Part shown: piece by piece, positions 1-5,306 of the stretch
How positions within the stretch are numbered: the stretch's first letter is position 1
Layout of the letters: every line of letters starts with the position of its first letter
Source: Oscillospiraceae bacterium
GTDB taxonomy: Bacteria; Bacillota; Clostridia; Oscillospirales; CAG-272
Length of the DNA stretch: 8,936 bases
Direction of reading: 5' to 3'
Assembly: GCA_015065395.1 (NCBI GenBank)
Contig: SVQJ01000066.1
Location: 1-8,936, forward strand
Program-made: the position numbers and the translations under genes
The notes under the pieces: model-generated
Told to the model about the DNA's origin: nothing
Databases searched by the model: none
Seen by the model: the letters and a program-made list of their open reading frames with translations, nothing else

Positions 1-164
1 TTGGAAATATTATAAACACCTTTTATTGTGTTTTCTTTATTGGAAAGTGTTATGGATTGTAAGCGACTGATACTTCCTGCATCACCGCTGTAATAAAAGT
101 TTTCACTTTCAATATCGTAAGATTGCTTAATGTTTGATGCCGTTTGAGAAATTTTTATAATCAT
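1..164 (-). CDS. Partial unidentified protein, N-terminal 54 residues
   Basis: Reading leftward from an ATG at 164-162, an open frame of 54 codons runs off the left edge with no stop. The start is supported by a ribosome binding site (AAGGCGGT at 178-171), 7 bases upstream, and by a good promoter just beyond it. The protein begins MIIKISQTASNIKQSY and continues with a polar, beta-strand-like stretch containing YDIESENFYYSG. There is no signal peptide, no membrane segment and no recognisable motif in the visible part. The alternation of short hydrophobic and polar residues faintly recalls the opening strands of tubby/LURP-one-like beta-barrel proteins, but that is only an impression. It is divergent from spoVT, so the two share a 121-bp regulatory gap. 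I see strong evidence that it is a real gene and none for its function. Confidence 0.7.
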   Translation of the reverse strand, partial: MIIKISQTASNIKQSYDIESENFYYSGDAGSISRLQSITLSNKENTIKGVYNIS

Positions 165-184
165 CAAATCACCGCCTTTAATTT

Positions 185-213
185 ATTATAACACATTTCA
201 TTTCAAAAGTAAA
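185..213 (-). promoter_or_regulatory. Sigma-A type promoter for the leftward gene at 1-164
   Basis: On the minus strand a perfect -10 box TATAAT (190-185) is preceded by the extended -10 TG and lies 17 bp from a -35-like TTTACT (213-208, four of six consensus bases). The predicted transcription start is around 178, giving a very short leader that starts at or next to the ribosome binding site of the leftward gene. The geometry fits the vegetative Firmicute consensus; activity is inferred. Confidence 0.6.
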
Positions 214-221
214 TTCAAGCA

Positions 222-250
222 GTATAAATCACCTCAAATTACAGATAATA
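222..250 (+). promoter_or_regulatory. Possible sigma-G type promoter for spoVT
   Basis: GTATA (222-226) and GATAATA (244-250) are separated by 17 bp. This resembles the forespore sigma-G pattern GHATR, about 18 bp, CATWHTA, with the first C of the -10 replaced by G. In Bacillus subtilis spoVT is transcribed by sigma-G, so the position, 35 bp upstream of the start codon, makes sense. The match is imperfect and in AT-rich DNA, so a chance match is possible. Confidence 0.35.
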
Positions 251-285
251 ACAACACAATTTGTAATTTAAGGAGAAATGTATAT

Positions 286-822
286 ATGAAAGCAACAGGA
301 ATAGTTCGTAGAATAGATGATTTGGGTCGTGTGGTTATCCCGAAAGAGATTCGCCGCACGATGCGTATCCGCGAGGGAGACCCTTTGGAGATCTACACCG
401 ATCGTGACGGCGAGGTCATTTTCAAAAAATACTCTCCCATTGGGGAGATCTCTCAATTCGCTGCCCAATACGCTGAAACTCTGCACAAGACCTGCGGCCT
501 TTGCGTGGCTATTTGTGACAGGGATGCGGTTATTGCCACTGCCGGTCTTTCAAAGCGGGAATACGCAGAGAGAAAGCTCTCTGCGGCACTTGAAAACGTT
601 ATTGAATCACGCACTCTTTTCATCGCAAACGGCGAGGAGATCCCTGTGATCGAAGGCGGACAGCATTATGTGAGCTGCGTTATGCCCATTATCTCAGGCG
701 GAGATATCACCGGCTGTGTTGCATCCGTCATCACCGGCGACTCCCCTTCCCTTCAGCCGGGGCTTGAATCCAAGCTTATACAAACAGCGGCAGGTTTCTT
801 TGGTCGTCAGCTTGAAGAATGA
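286..822 (+). CDS. spoVT: Stage V sporulation protein T (AbrB-family transcription factor)
   Basis: Forespore transcription factor that in Bacillus fine-tunes expression of sigma-G-dependent genes. The 178-residue protein has the two expected parts. Residues 1 to about 50 form an AbrB-type swapped-hairpin DNA-binding domain, with TGIVRRIDDLGRVVIPKEIR near-invariant in the family. After a short linker, residues 56-178 form a GAF-like regulatory domain (LHKTCGLCVAICDRD, then VSCVMPIISGGDITGCV). Length matches the Bacillus protein. The ATG at 286 is preceded by AAGGAGAA (270-277) at good spacing and opens directly into the conserved MKATGIVRRI. It stands alone: the gene to the left diverges and the polysaccharide operon to the right converges, so its link to capsule synthesis is position only. 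A possible sigma-G promoter lies at 222-250. The product suggests the host forms endospores. Confidence 0.95.
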   Translation: MKATGIVRRIDDLGRVVIPKEIRRTMRIREGDPLEIYTDRDGEVIFKKYSPIGEISQFAAQYAETLHKTCGLCVAICDRDAVIATAGLSKREYAERKLSAALENVIESRTLFIANGEEIPVIEGGQHYVSCVMPIISGGDITGCVASVITGDSPSLQPGLESKLIQTAAGFFGRQLEE

Positions 823-855
823 CAGATGGTTTGATAGAAAAGCTAAAATAAGAAA

Positions 856-891
856 AAAGACTGACAACCAAAGCTTTGGTTATCAGTCTTT
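856..891. repeat. 36-bp near-palindromic repeat, copy 1
   Basis: Identical over 36 bases to 1147-1182. It begins AAAGACTGAC, has a perfect 16-bp palindromic core AACCAAAGCTTTGGTT and ends TCAGTCTTT. The only flaw in the inverted symmetry is one position: C opposite A in rightward RNA, but a U-G wobble in leftward RNA, where the hairpin is fully paired. In the leftward direction the hairpin is followed by a T-rich tract (six T, then further T runs, 858-843), so this copy is best read as a terminator for leftward transcription that escaped the polysaccharide operon. Rightward the tail has only three T. Confidence 0.85.
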
Positions 892-907
892 CAGACAGTC
901 GAAAAAG

Positions 908-1028
908 GCGCAGACCGCCCTATAGGCAAGTTAAAGAGAGCAAGTAATATCTCATGCATCTTAAAAGGCGGTGTGTGCAGTTATTTATGGCTTAACCGAG
1001 AAAACCTCCGAAAAATCGGAGGTTTTTT
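908..1028 (+). ncRNA. Candidate structured RNA ending in a terminator
   Basis: Bases 908-919 (GCGCAGACCGCC) can pair with 967-978 (GGCGGTGTGTGC). This gives a 12-position stem with ten Watson-Crick pairs, one G-U pair and one G-G mismatch, enclosing about 47 bases. The segment then runs 22 bases to the strong terminator at 1001-1028. It could be a small RNA or the structured 3' end of the spoVT transcript. I do not match it to any riboswitch or known RNA family, and I see no clear promoter of its own. One long stem can arise by chance, so confidence is low. Confidence 0.25.
1001..1028 (+). terminator. Strong intrinsic terminator, probably for spoVT transcription
   Basis: AAAACCTCCGA (1001-1011) pairs perfectly with TCGGAGGTTTT (1016-1026) around an AAAA loop. 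The right arm runs directly into a six-T tract (1023-1028). The hairpin has a G+C-rich core, as expected for a Rho-independent terminator. It lies about 180 bp past the spoVT stop with no gene between. Leftward it also forms a hairpin followed by four T, so it may work in both directions. Confidence 0.85.
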
Positions 1029-1035
1029 CGCTTTT

Positions 1036-1086
1036 CGTTTTTCGGGTCTCTGTCGTACCTTTGTACGCCGACGAGCCCCGAAAAAC
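1036..1086. repeat. Imperfect inverted repeat (hairpin)
   Basis: GTTTTTCGGG (1037-1046) pairs with CCCGAAAAAC (1077-1086). Inside it CTC (1048-1050) can pair with GAG (1073-1075), and CGTAC (1054-1058) pairs with GTACG (1063-1067) around a CTTT tip. The middle is imperfect. There is no T tract at either end, so it is not an obvious terminator. It follows immediately after the terminator at 1001-1028 and adds to the structured element. Confidence 0.55.
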
Positions 1087-1116
1087 AAAATCTGCATCCT
1101 TCTCGACAGTCCGAAG

Positions 1117-1146
1117 CAGCTTGTCGATAACTTTATCGACAAGCTG
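1117..1146. repeat. Perfect 14-bp inverted repeat
   Basis: CAGCTTGTCGATAA (1117-1130) and TTATCGACAAGCTG (1133-1146) are exact reverse complements separated by only CT. Transcribed from either strand this gives a long stable hairpin. It directly abuts the second 36-bp repeat, which begins at 1147. No T tract follows in either direction. It could be part of a dispersed repeat, a protein-binding palindrome or an RNA-stabilising hairpin at the 3' end of the leftward operon transcript. Confidence 0.75.
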
Positions 1147-1182
1147 AAAGACTGACAACCAAAGCTTTGGTTATCAGTCTTT
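1147..1182. repeat. 36-bp near-palindromic repeat, copy 2; likely operon-end hairpin
   Basis: Exact copy of 856-891, located 40 bp past the capG stop. For the leftward operon it is the first strong hairpin encountered and is fully paired (one G-U), but only three T follow, so termination there may be partial. Rightward the hairpin is followed by a long T-rich tract (1180-1193, five T then further T runs), making a good terminator for transcription entering from the spoVT side. The T tracts of the two copies therefore point outward from the element. Confidence 0.8.
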
Positions 1183-1222
1183 TTACTTTATTTCGCGGGT
1201 ATTTTTCAAAAAGTCATCTTTA

Positions 1223-2407
1223 CTAAAACTTTCGCCAGACCATTTTATCTACAACGCCTGTATAGCTCTGGATTATCTTGACCACCTTTGTGGAAACGTT
1301 CTCTTCCACGTAATCAGGCACGGGGATGCCAAGATCTCCGTTTTCATTCATTTCCACAGCTGTTTCAACTGCCTGCAAAAGCGATCTCTCGTCTATGCCT
1401 GCAAGGACGAAGCAGGCTTTATCCAAGGCCTCGGGACGCTCGGTGGAGGTTCTTATGCAAACTGCGGGGAAAGGATTGCCTACGGATGTGAAAAAGCTTG
1501 ATTCTTCAGGAAGAGTTCCGCTGTCTGATATCACAGCAAATGCATTCATCTGCAGGTTATTATAATCGTGGAATCCGAGAGGCTCGTGACGGATCACTCT
1601 TTCGTCAAGCTCAAAGCCACTTTCCGAAAGTCTCTTTCTGCTTCTGGGGTGGCAGGAATAGAGGATAGGCATATCGTATTTCTCTGCTATTGCATTTATT
1701 GCATTAAAGAGCGAAAGGAAATTCTTTTCGGTGTCGATATTCTCTTCTCTGTGGGCAGACAAGAGAATATACCTTTTAGGTTTAAGTCCGAGACGGGACA
1801 AGACATCGCTCTTCTTTATATCATCAAGGTTAGAATGGAGCACCTCTGCCATGGGTGAACCTGTTACATAGGTGCGCTCCTTAGGAAGGCCGCAATCTGC
1901 CAGATATCTTCTTGCGTGCTCGGAATACGCCATATTAACGTCGGAAATGATATCAACTATCCTTCTGTTGGTCTCCTCGGGGAGGCACTCGTCCTTACAG
2001 CGGTTTCCTGCTTCCATGTGGAATATAGGAATGTGAAGCCGTTTTGCGGCGATAGCACTGAGGCAGGAATTGGTATCTCCCAAGATCAGAAGAGCATCAG
2101 GCTTTGACTGCACCATAAGCTTATATGAGCAATTAATGATATTACCAACGGTTTCTCCCAGGTCATCGCCAACGGCATCCATATATACCTCAGGGGGAGT
2201 AAGCTTCAAGTCTTCAAAAAACACTCCGTTGAGGTTATAATCATAATTCTGACCGGTATGTGCGAGAATGCAATCAAAATACCTTCTGCACTTTTCAATA
2301 ACAGCGGCAAGTCTTATGATCTCGGGGCGTGTGCCCACGATAATAAGAAGCTTCAGCTTGCCGTTATCCTGAAATTTTACGTCGGAATAATCGGTGCGGA
2401 TCTCCAT
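1223..2407 (-). CDS. capG: CapG/WbjD-type UDP-sugar 2-epimerase (UDP-L-FucNAc synthesis)
   Basis: Last step of UDP-N-acetyl-L-fucosamine synthesis: C2 epimerisation of the talose-configured product of CapF. The 394-residue cytosolic protein belongs to the non-hydrolysing UDP-GlcNAc 2-epimerase fold (two Rossmann domains). GTRPE is at 25-29, GDT at 110-112, HMEAGNRC at 130-137, PEETNRR at 143-149, GSPM at 183-186 and SAHREEN at 217-223. Asp111, Glu132, Glu145 and His219 match the acidic and histidine residues of the family. GNRC and GSPM in place of the GLRS and GNT-like motifs of plain WecB point to the CapG/WbjD branch. The ATG at 2407 is preceded by AAAGGA; an open frame upstream to 2482 would overlap capF and lacks support. 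About 18 residues precede the usual family start. It follows capF by 28 bp and is the last gene of the operon. Confidence 0.9.
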   Translation of the reverse strand: MEIRTDYSDVKFQDNGKLKLLIIVGTRPEIIRLAAVIEKCRRYFDCILAHTGQNYDYNLNGVFFEDLKLTPPEVYMDAVGDDLGETVGNIINCSYKLMVQSKPDALLILGDTNSCLSAIAAKRLHIPIFHMEAGNRCKDECLPEETNRRIVDIISDVNMAYSEHARRYLADCGLPKERTYVTGSPMAEVLHSNLDDIKKSDVLSRLGLKPKRYILLSAHREENIDTEKNFLSLFNAINAIAEKYDMPILYSCHPRSRKRLSESGFELDERVIRHEPLGFHDYNNLQMNAFAVISDSGTLPEESSFFTSVGNPFPAVCIRTSTERPEALDKACFVLAGIDERSLLQAVETAVEMNENGDLGIPVPDYVEENVSTKVVKIIQSYTGVVDKMVWRKF

Positions 2408-2435
2408 TTTCACATTTCCTTTCTGCTTAAAGGCT

Positions 2436-3638
2436 TCAGCCTTCAACTTTTTCAAAAAAGGTATCGGGACGGGCGGGGTCAAACTGCTCGTTTGCCCACA
2501 TTACCGTTACAAGATTCTCAGTCTCGCTGAGATTGATTATATTATGGGTATATCCCGGAAGCATATATACGGCTTCTATCTTTTCGCCGCTGACTTCAAA
2601 GTTCAGTACTTCATCGCTACCCACTTTTCTCTGCCGGATAAGCCCCTTACCGGATACAACGATGAAAAACTCCCATTTGGTATTATGCCAATGCTGGCCT
2701 TTGGTGATACCTGGCTTTGAGATATTGACGGAGAACTGTCCGCACTTCTCTGTTTTCAAAAGCTCGGTAAAGCTACCTCGGCTGTCTTCGTTCATTTTCA
2801 ATTCAAATGCCGCTTTTTCTCGGGGAAGATAGGAAAGATAGGTACTGTATAATTTCTTAGCAAAAGAGCCCTCGGGGATCTCAGGCATTACAAGAGTCTT
2901 CGGCTGAGCTGTAAAGCGCTCAAGGAGAGATACTATCTCTCCAAGGGTGACCTTATGGGATACGGGAGCCGCACAATATCTTCCACCGTCACAAAGTACG
3001 GTATTTATACCGTCAAACTCGCAGCGGTGCTCCTTTCCCTCAAGAGCAGAAAGCATCTCCCTCACAAGATCGTCGATATACAGAAGCTCAAGCTCGATTG
3101 CGGGATCATTCACAGTGATCGGCAGATCGTTTGCAATATTATGGCAAAACGTGGCAACAGCACTGTTATAATTCGGTCGGCACCATTTTCCGAAAAGGTT
3201 TGGAAAACGGTAAACCAGCACCTTAGCTCCCGTCTCCTTTGAATAATTAAAGAAGAGCTCCTCTCCTGCCTTTTTGCTTCTTCCGTAATCGGAGTCATAT
3301 CTACCGATAAGGGTCGCCTGTATAGAGCTTGAAAGCATTACGGGACAAGTGTTCCCGTAGTTTTTCAGTGTATTGAGAAGGACGGAGGAAAATCCTAAGT
3401 TCCCTTCCATAAACTCTTCCGATCGCTCAGGACGGTTTACTCCTGCAAGATTGAACACAAAATCGGCCTTGCTGCAGGCTTCCAAAAGAAGCTCCCGGGG
3501 AGAGTCTATATCGTATTCGTATATTTCAGCTATACTGATATCCGAATAGGTCTTGTCCTTACCGTCACGGATATTCTTTAGCGCGCAAACAAGATTCTTT
3601 CCAACGAATCCATTTGCGCCGGTTATAAGTATGTTCAT
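2436..3638 (-). CDS. capF: CapF/WbjC-type reductase: SDR domain fused to a cupin
   Basis: Second enzyme of the UDP-L-FucNAc pathway. In CapF homologues the cupin domain epimerises C3 of the CapE product and the N-terminal SDR domain reduces the C4 ketone with NADPH. Both parts are visible in the 400 residues. The SDR has the nucleotide motif TGANGFVG at 6-13, SSS at 103-105 and catalytic Tyr118-xxx-Lys122. The cupin (about 275-400) has HWHNTKWE at 316-323 and PGYTHNI at 361-367, so His316, His318, Glu323 and His365 are probable metal ligands. The ATG at 3638 has AAAGGA 5 bases upstream and starts 9 bp after the lipoprotein stop. The protein is about 30 residues longer than typical relatives, mainly in a Cys-containing stretch near 200-222. 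It sits upstream of capG, its pathway partner. Confidence 0.93.
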   Translation of the reverse strand: MNILITGANGFVGKNLVCALKNIRDGKDKTYSDISIAEIYEYDIDSPRELLLEACSKADFVFNLAGVNRPERSEEFMEGNLGFSSVLLNTLKNYGNTCPVMLSSSIQATLIGRYDSDYGRSKKAGEELFFNYSKETGAKVLVYRFPNLFGKWCRPNYNSAVATFCHNIANDLPITVNDPAIELELLYIDDLVREMLSALEGKEHRCEFDGINTVLCDGGRYCAAPVSHKVTLGEIVSLLERFTAQPKTLVMPEIPEGSFAKKLYSTYLSYLPREKAAFELKMNEDSRGSFTELLKTEKCGQFSVNISKPGITKGQHWHNTKWEFFIVVSGKGLIRQRKVGSDEVLNFEVSGEKIEAVYMLPGYTHNIINLSETENLVTVMWANEQFDPARPDTFFEKVEG

Positions 3639-3647
3639 CGGATTCCT

Positions 3648-4199
3648 TTAATCTGCAAGTGTCATGCCACTAACATAAACAAGATTTGAAATAATGTCGT
3701 TCACGCCTTCGCACATGGCATAATATGTATACTCATCATCTTCTGAAAGCTCGCCATCGTACTGTGAAGACATATCAACAAGATAAACATCCTGATCTCC
3801 AATGTCCGTTTTTACATTTCCGAGAAGGTACCCTTCCTCAGACTTTCCGAAAACAAAGCTATACAGCGGGATACTGTCAGTATCGAAAACAGCATTAAAC
3901 CTTACTTCGTATATTTCTTCATCCTCATAAACTACTGTTTCCACATTGTCCTTCCATTCAGTGGGAAAATAGAGCGAGCAATGGTTTGAGTTGATTTCAT
4001 AGACCTCTGCATCGGATTTATAAAATTCTTTAGAGGAATCGGATTCCTCCTCATCCTTTTCATCGTCCGCTACGGGATCCTTACTATCAACAACCGCATT
4101 GTCAGTGCTGTCAAGATCGCTGTCCTTTTCAATCTTTGCACAGGAGACAGAACACAAAAGGACTGCCATGACAATCAATATCGATACAAATTTTTTCAT
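3648..4199 (-). CDS. Small putative lipoprotein of unknown function
   Basis: 183 residues. The N-terminus is a bacterial lipoprotein signal: Lys2-Lys3, a hydrophobic core (4-16), then SVSC with Cys20 as the probable lipidation site. The -3 residue is Ser rather than the preferred Leu, so the lipobox is slightly weak. Residues 22-60 form a very acidic, Ser-rich linker (EKDEEESDSS and similar). The remainder (about 65-183) looks like one compact alpha/beta domain containing LYFPTEWKDNV, FGKSEEGYLLG and a C-terminal helix. I do not recognise its family with certainty; similar small domains occur in Clostridia surface lipoproteins. The start at 4199 has GGAAGGA upstream. It sits between capE (50 bp upstream) and capF (9 bp downstream), so it is probably co-expressed with the polysaccharide enzymes and acts outside the membrane. 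Its role there is unknown. Confidence 0.85.
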   Translation of the reverse strand: MKKFVSILIVMAVLLCSVSCAKIEKDSDLDSTDNAVVDSKDPVADDEKDEEESDSSKEFYKSDAEVYEINSNHCSLYFPTEWKDNVETVVYEDEEIYEVRFNAVFDTDSIPLYSFVFGKSEEGYLLGNVKTDIGDQDVYLVDMSSQYDGELSEDDEYTYYAMCEGVNDIISNLVYVSGMTLAD

Positions 4200-4249
4200 A
4201 ACTATTATATCCTTCCTAACCTGAAAAAGGTGCTGAATATCCTACTATC

Positions 4250-5293
4250 TCAGTTTTTGAAAGCTGCAAGCTCTTCCCTAATATAGCTAAGAGAAAGAAG
4301 CTTTTCCTTTACTCCCTCAACGTCGAGTATCCGGGTATTGTTACTGTTGAACTCGGTCAGAAGATTACGAGCGGTATTTCCTTCTTTGAAATACTTATCG
4401 TAATTAAGTCCGCGCTTATCGCAAGGAACCCGATAGAAATCGCCCATATCAAAAGCATTTGCACACTCCTCATTGGTAAGGAGAGTTTCATACATTTTTT
4501 CTCCGTGGCGGATACCGATGACCTTGATCTCGGCCTCGGGAGCGAAAAGCTCACAAACTGCCCTGGCAAGAGTCTCAATAGTGCACGCCGGAGCCTTCTG
4601 AACAAGGATATCACCAGACACACCGTTTTCAAAGGCAAAGAGAACGAGGTCCACCGCCTCGTCAAGAGACATAATAAATCGGGTCATTGAAGGCTCAGTT
4701 ATTGTGATAGGGTTCCCCGCCTTGATCTGCTCGATCCAAAGTGGGATAACACTTCCGCGGCTGCACATAACATTGCCATAGCGCGTACAGCATATCTTTG
4801 TCTTATCGGGAGACACGGTTCTTGATTTTGCCACCACGACCTTTTCCATCATCGCTTTAGATGTACCCATAGCATTAACAGGATAAGCCGCCTTATCCGT
4901 AGAAAGTGCAATAATGGACTTTACGCCTTCATTTATCGCCGCGGTAAGCACGTTCTCAGTGCCGATAACATTTGTCTTTACTGCCTCAATGGGAAAAAAC
5001 TCGCAGGAAGGTACCTGTTTGAGCGCCGCCGCATGGAATATGTAATCAACGCCGTGCATAGCATTTCTTACAGATGCGATGTCACGGACATCACCGATGT
5101 AAAAGGATATCTTTCCTGCCACCTCAGGCATTTTTGCCTGAAACTCGTGGCGCATATCATCCTGTTTTTTTTCATCGCGGGAGAAGATACGTATCTCGCC
5201 GATATCTGTTGAAAGAAAGCGGTTAAGCACCGCGTTTCCGAAACTTCCCGTTCCTCCTGTTATAAGGAGGGTTTTATCTTTGAATGTTGACAT
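4250..5293 (-). CDS. capE: CapE/WbjB-type UDP-GlcNAc 4,6-dehydratase/5-epimerase
   Basis: First step of UDP-L-FucNAc synthesis: inverting 4,6-dehydration of UDP-GlcNAc to a 4-keto-6-deoxy sugar. The 347-residue cytosolic extended SDR has the NADP motif TGGTGSFG at 12-19, SRDE at 38-41, GDVRD at 67-71, HAAALKQVP at 87-95 and STDKA at 131-135. Its active-site motif is MGTSK (142-146), with Met142 where ordinary SDRs have Tyr and with Lys146 kept. This Ser-Met-Lys arrangement is known in the WbpM/CapE/WbjB group. RHGEKMYE and a Tyr-rich tail near the C-terminus also fit CapE. The ATG at 5293 is chosen because AGGTG lies 6 bases upstream. A GTG at 5302 keeps the frame open but is part of that ribosome binding site. 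It starts 13 bp after the permease stop. With capF and capG downstream, the product assignment is firm; FlaA1/PseB is less likely. Confidence 0.93.
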   Translation of the reverse strand: MSTFKDKTLLITGGTGSFGNAVLNRFLSTDIGEIRIFSRDEKKQDDMRHEFQAKMPEVAGKISFYIGDVRDIASVRNAMHGVDYIFHAAALKQVPSCEFFPIEAVKTNVIGTENVLTAAINEGVKSIIALSTDKAAYPVNAMGTSKAMMEKVVVAKSRTVSPDKTKICCTRYGNVMCSRGSVIPLWIEQIKAGNPITITEPSMTRFIMSLDEAVDLVLFAFENGVSGDILVQKAPACTIETLARAVCELFAPEAEIKVIGIRHGEKMYETLLTNEECANAFDMGDFYRVPCDKRGLNYDKYFKEGNTARNLLTEFNSNNTRILDVEGVKEKLLSLSYIREELAAFKN

Positions 5294-5306
5294 AAAATAC
5301 ACCTGA

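Larger units (their letters stand above)
823..1222. other. 400-bp structured non-coding gap between convergent units
   Basis: No convincing gene is present. The longest rightward frame here (973-1155) reads straight through a strong terminator and two hairpins, has no ribosome binding site and looks random. Instead the gap is filled with repeats and hairpins listed separately: 36-bp repeats at 856-891 and 1147-1182, a long-range stem at 908-978, a terminator at 1001-1028, and inverted repeats at 1036-1086 and 1117-1146. It separates the end of spoVT from the end of the leftward polysaccharide operon, so at least part of it should stop transcription from both sides. Confidence 0.8.

Noticed and set aside
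268..486. 72-residue leftward frame over the start of spoVT
   Set aside because: It is antisense to the highly conserved AbrB domain of spoVT, with no independent start signal.
973..1155. 60-residue rightward frame in the convergent gap
   Set aside because: It runs through the terminator at 1001-1028 and two hairpins, lacks a ribosome binding site and has no protein-like features.
823..1222. CRISPR array or tRNA in the repeat-rich gap
   Set aside because: Only two copies of the 36-mer exist, 255 bp apart, with no regular spacers; no cloverleaf with tRNA consensus bases was found.
2408..2482. N-terminal extension of capG overlapping the end of capF by 47 bp
   Set aside because: The ATG at 2407 has a proper ribosome binding site; the extension is not family-like and arises from reading the end of capF in another frame.
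4204..4209. TATAAT on the minus strand just before the lipoprotein gene
   Set aside because: It lies only four bases upstream of the ATG, within the ribosome binding region, and has no matching -35 at useful distance; a transcript from it would start inside the gene.
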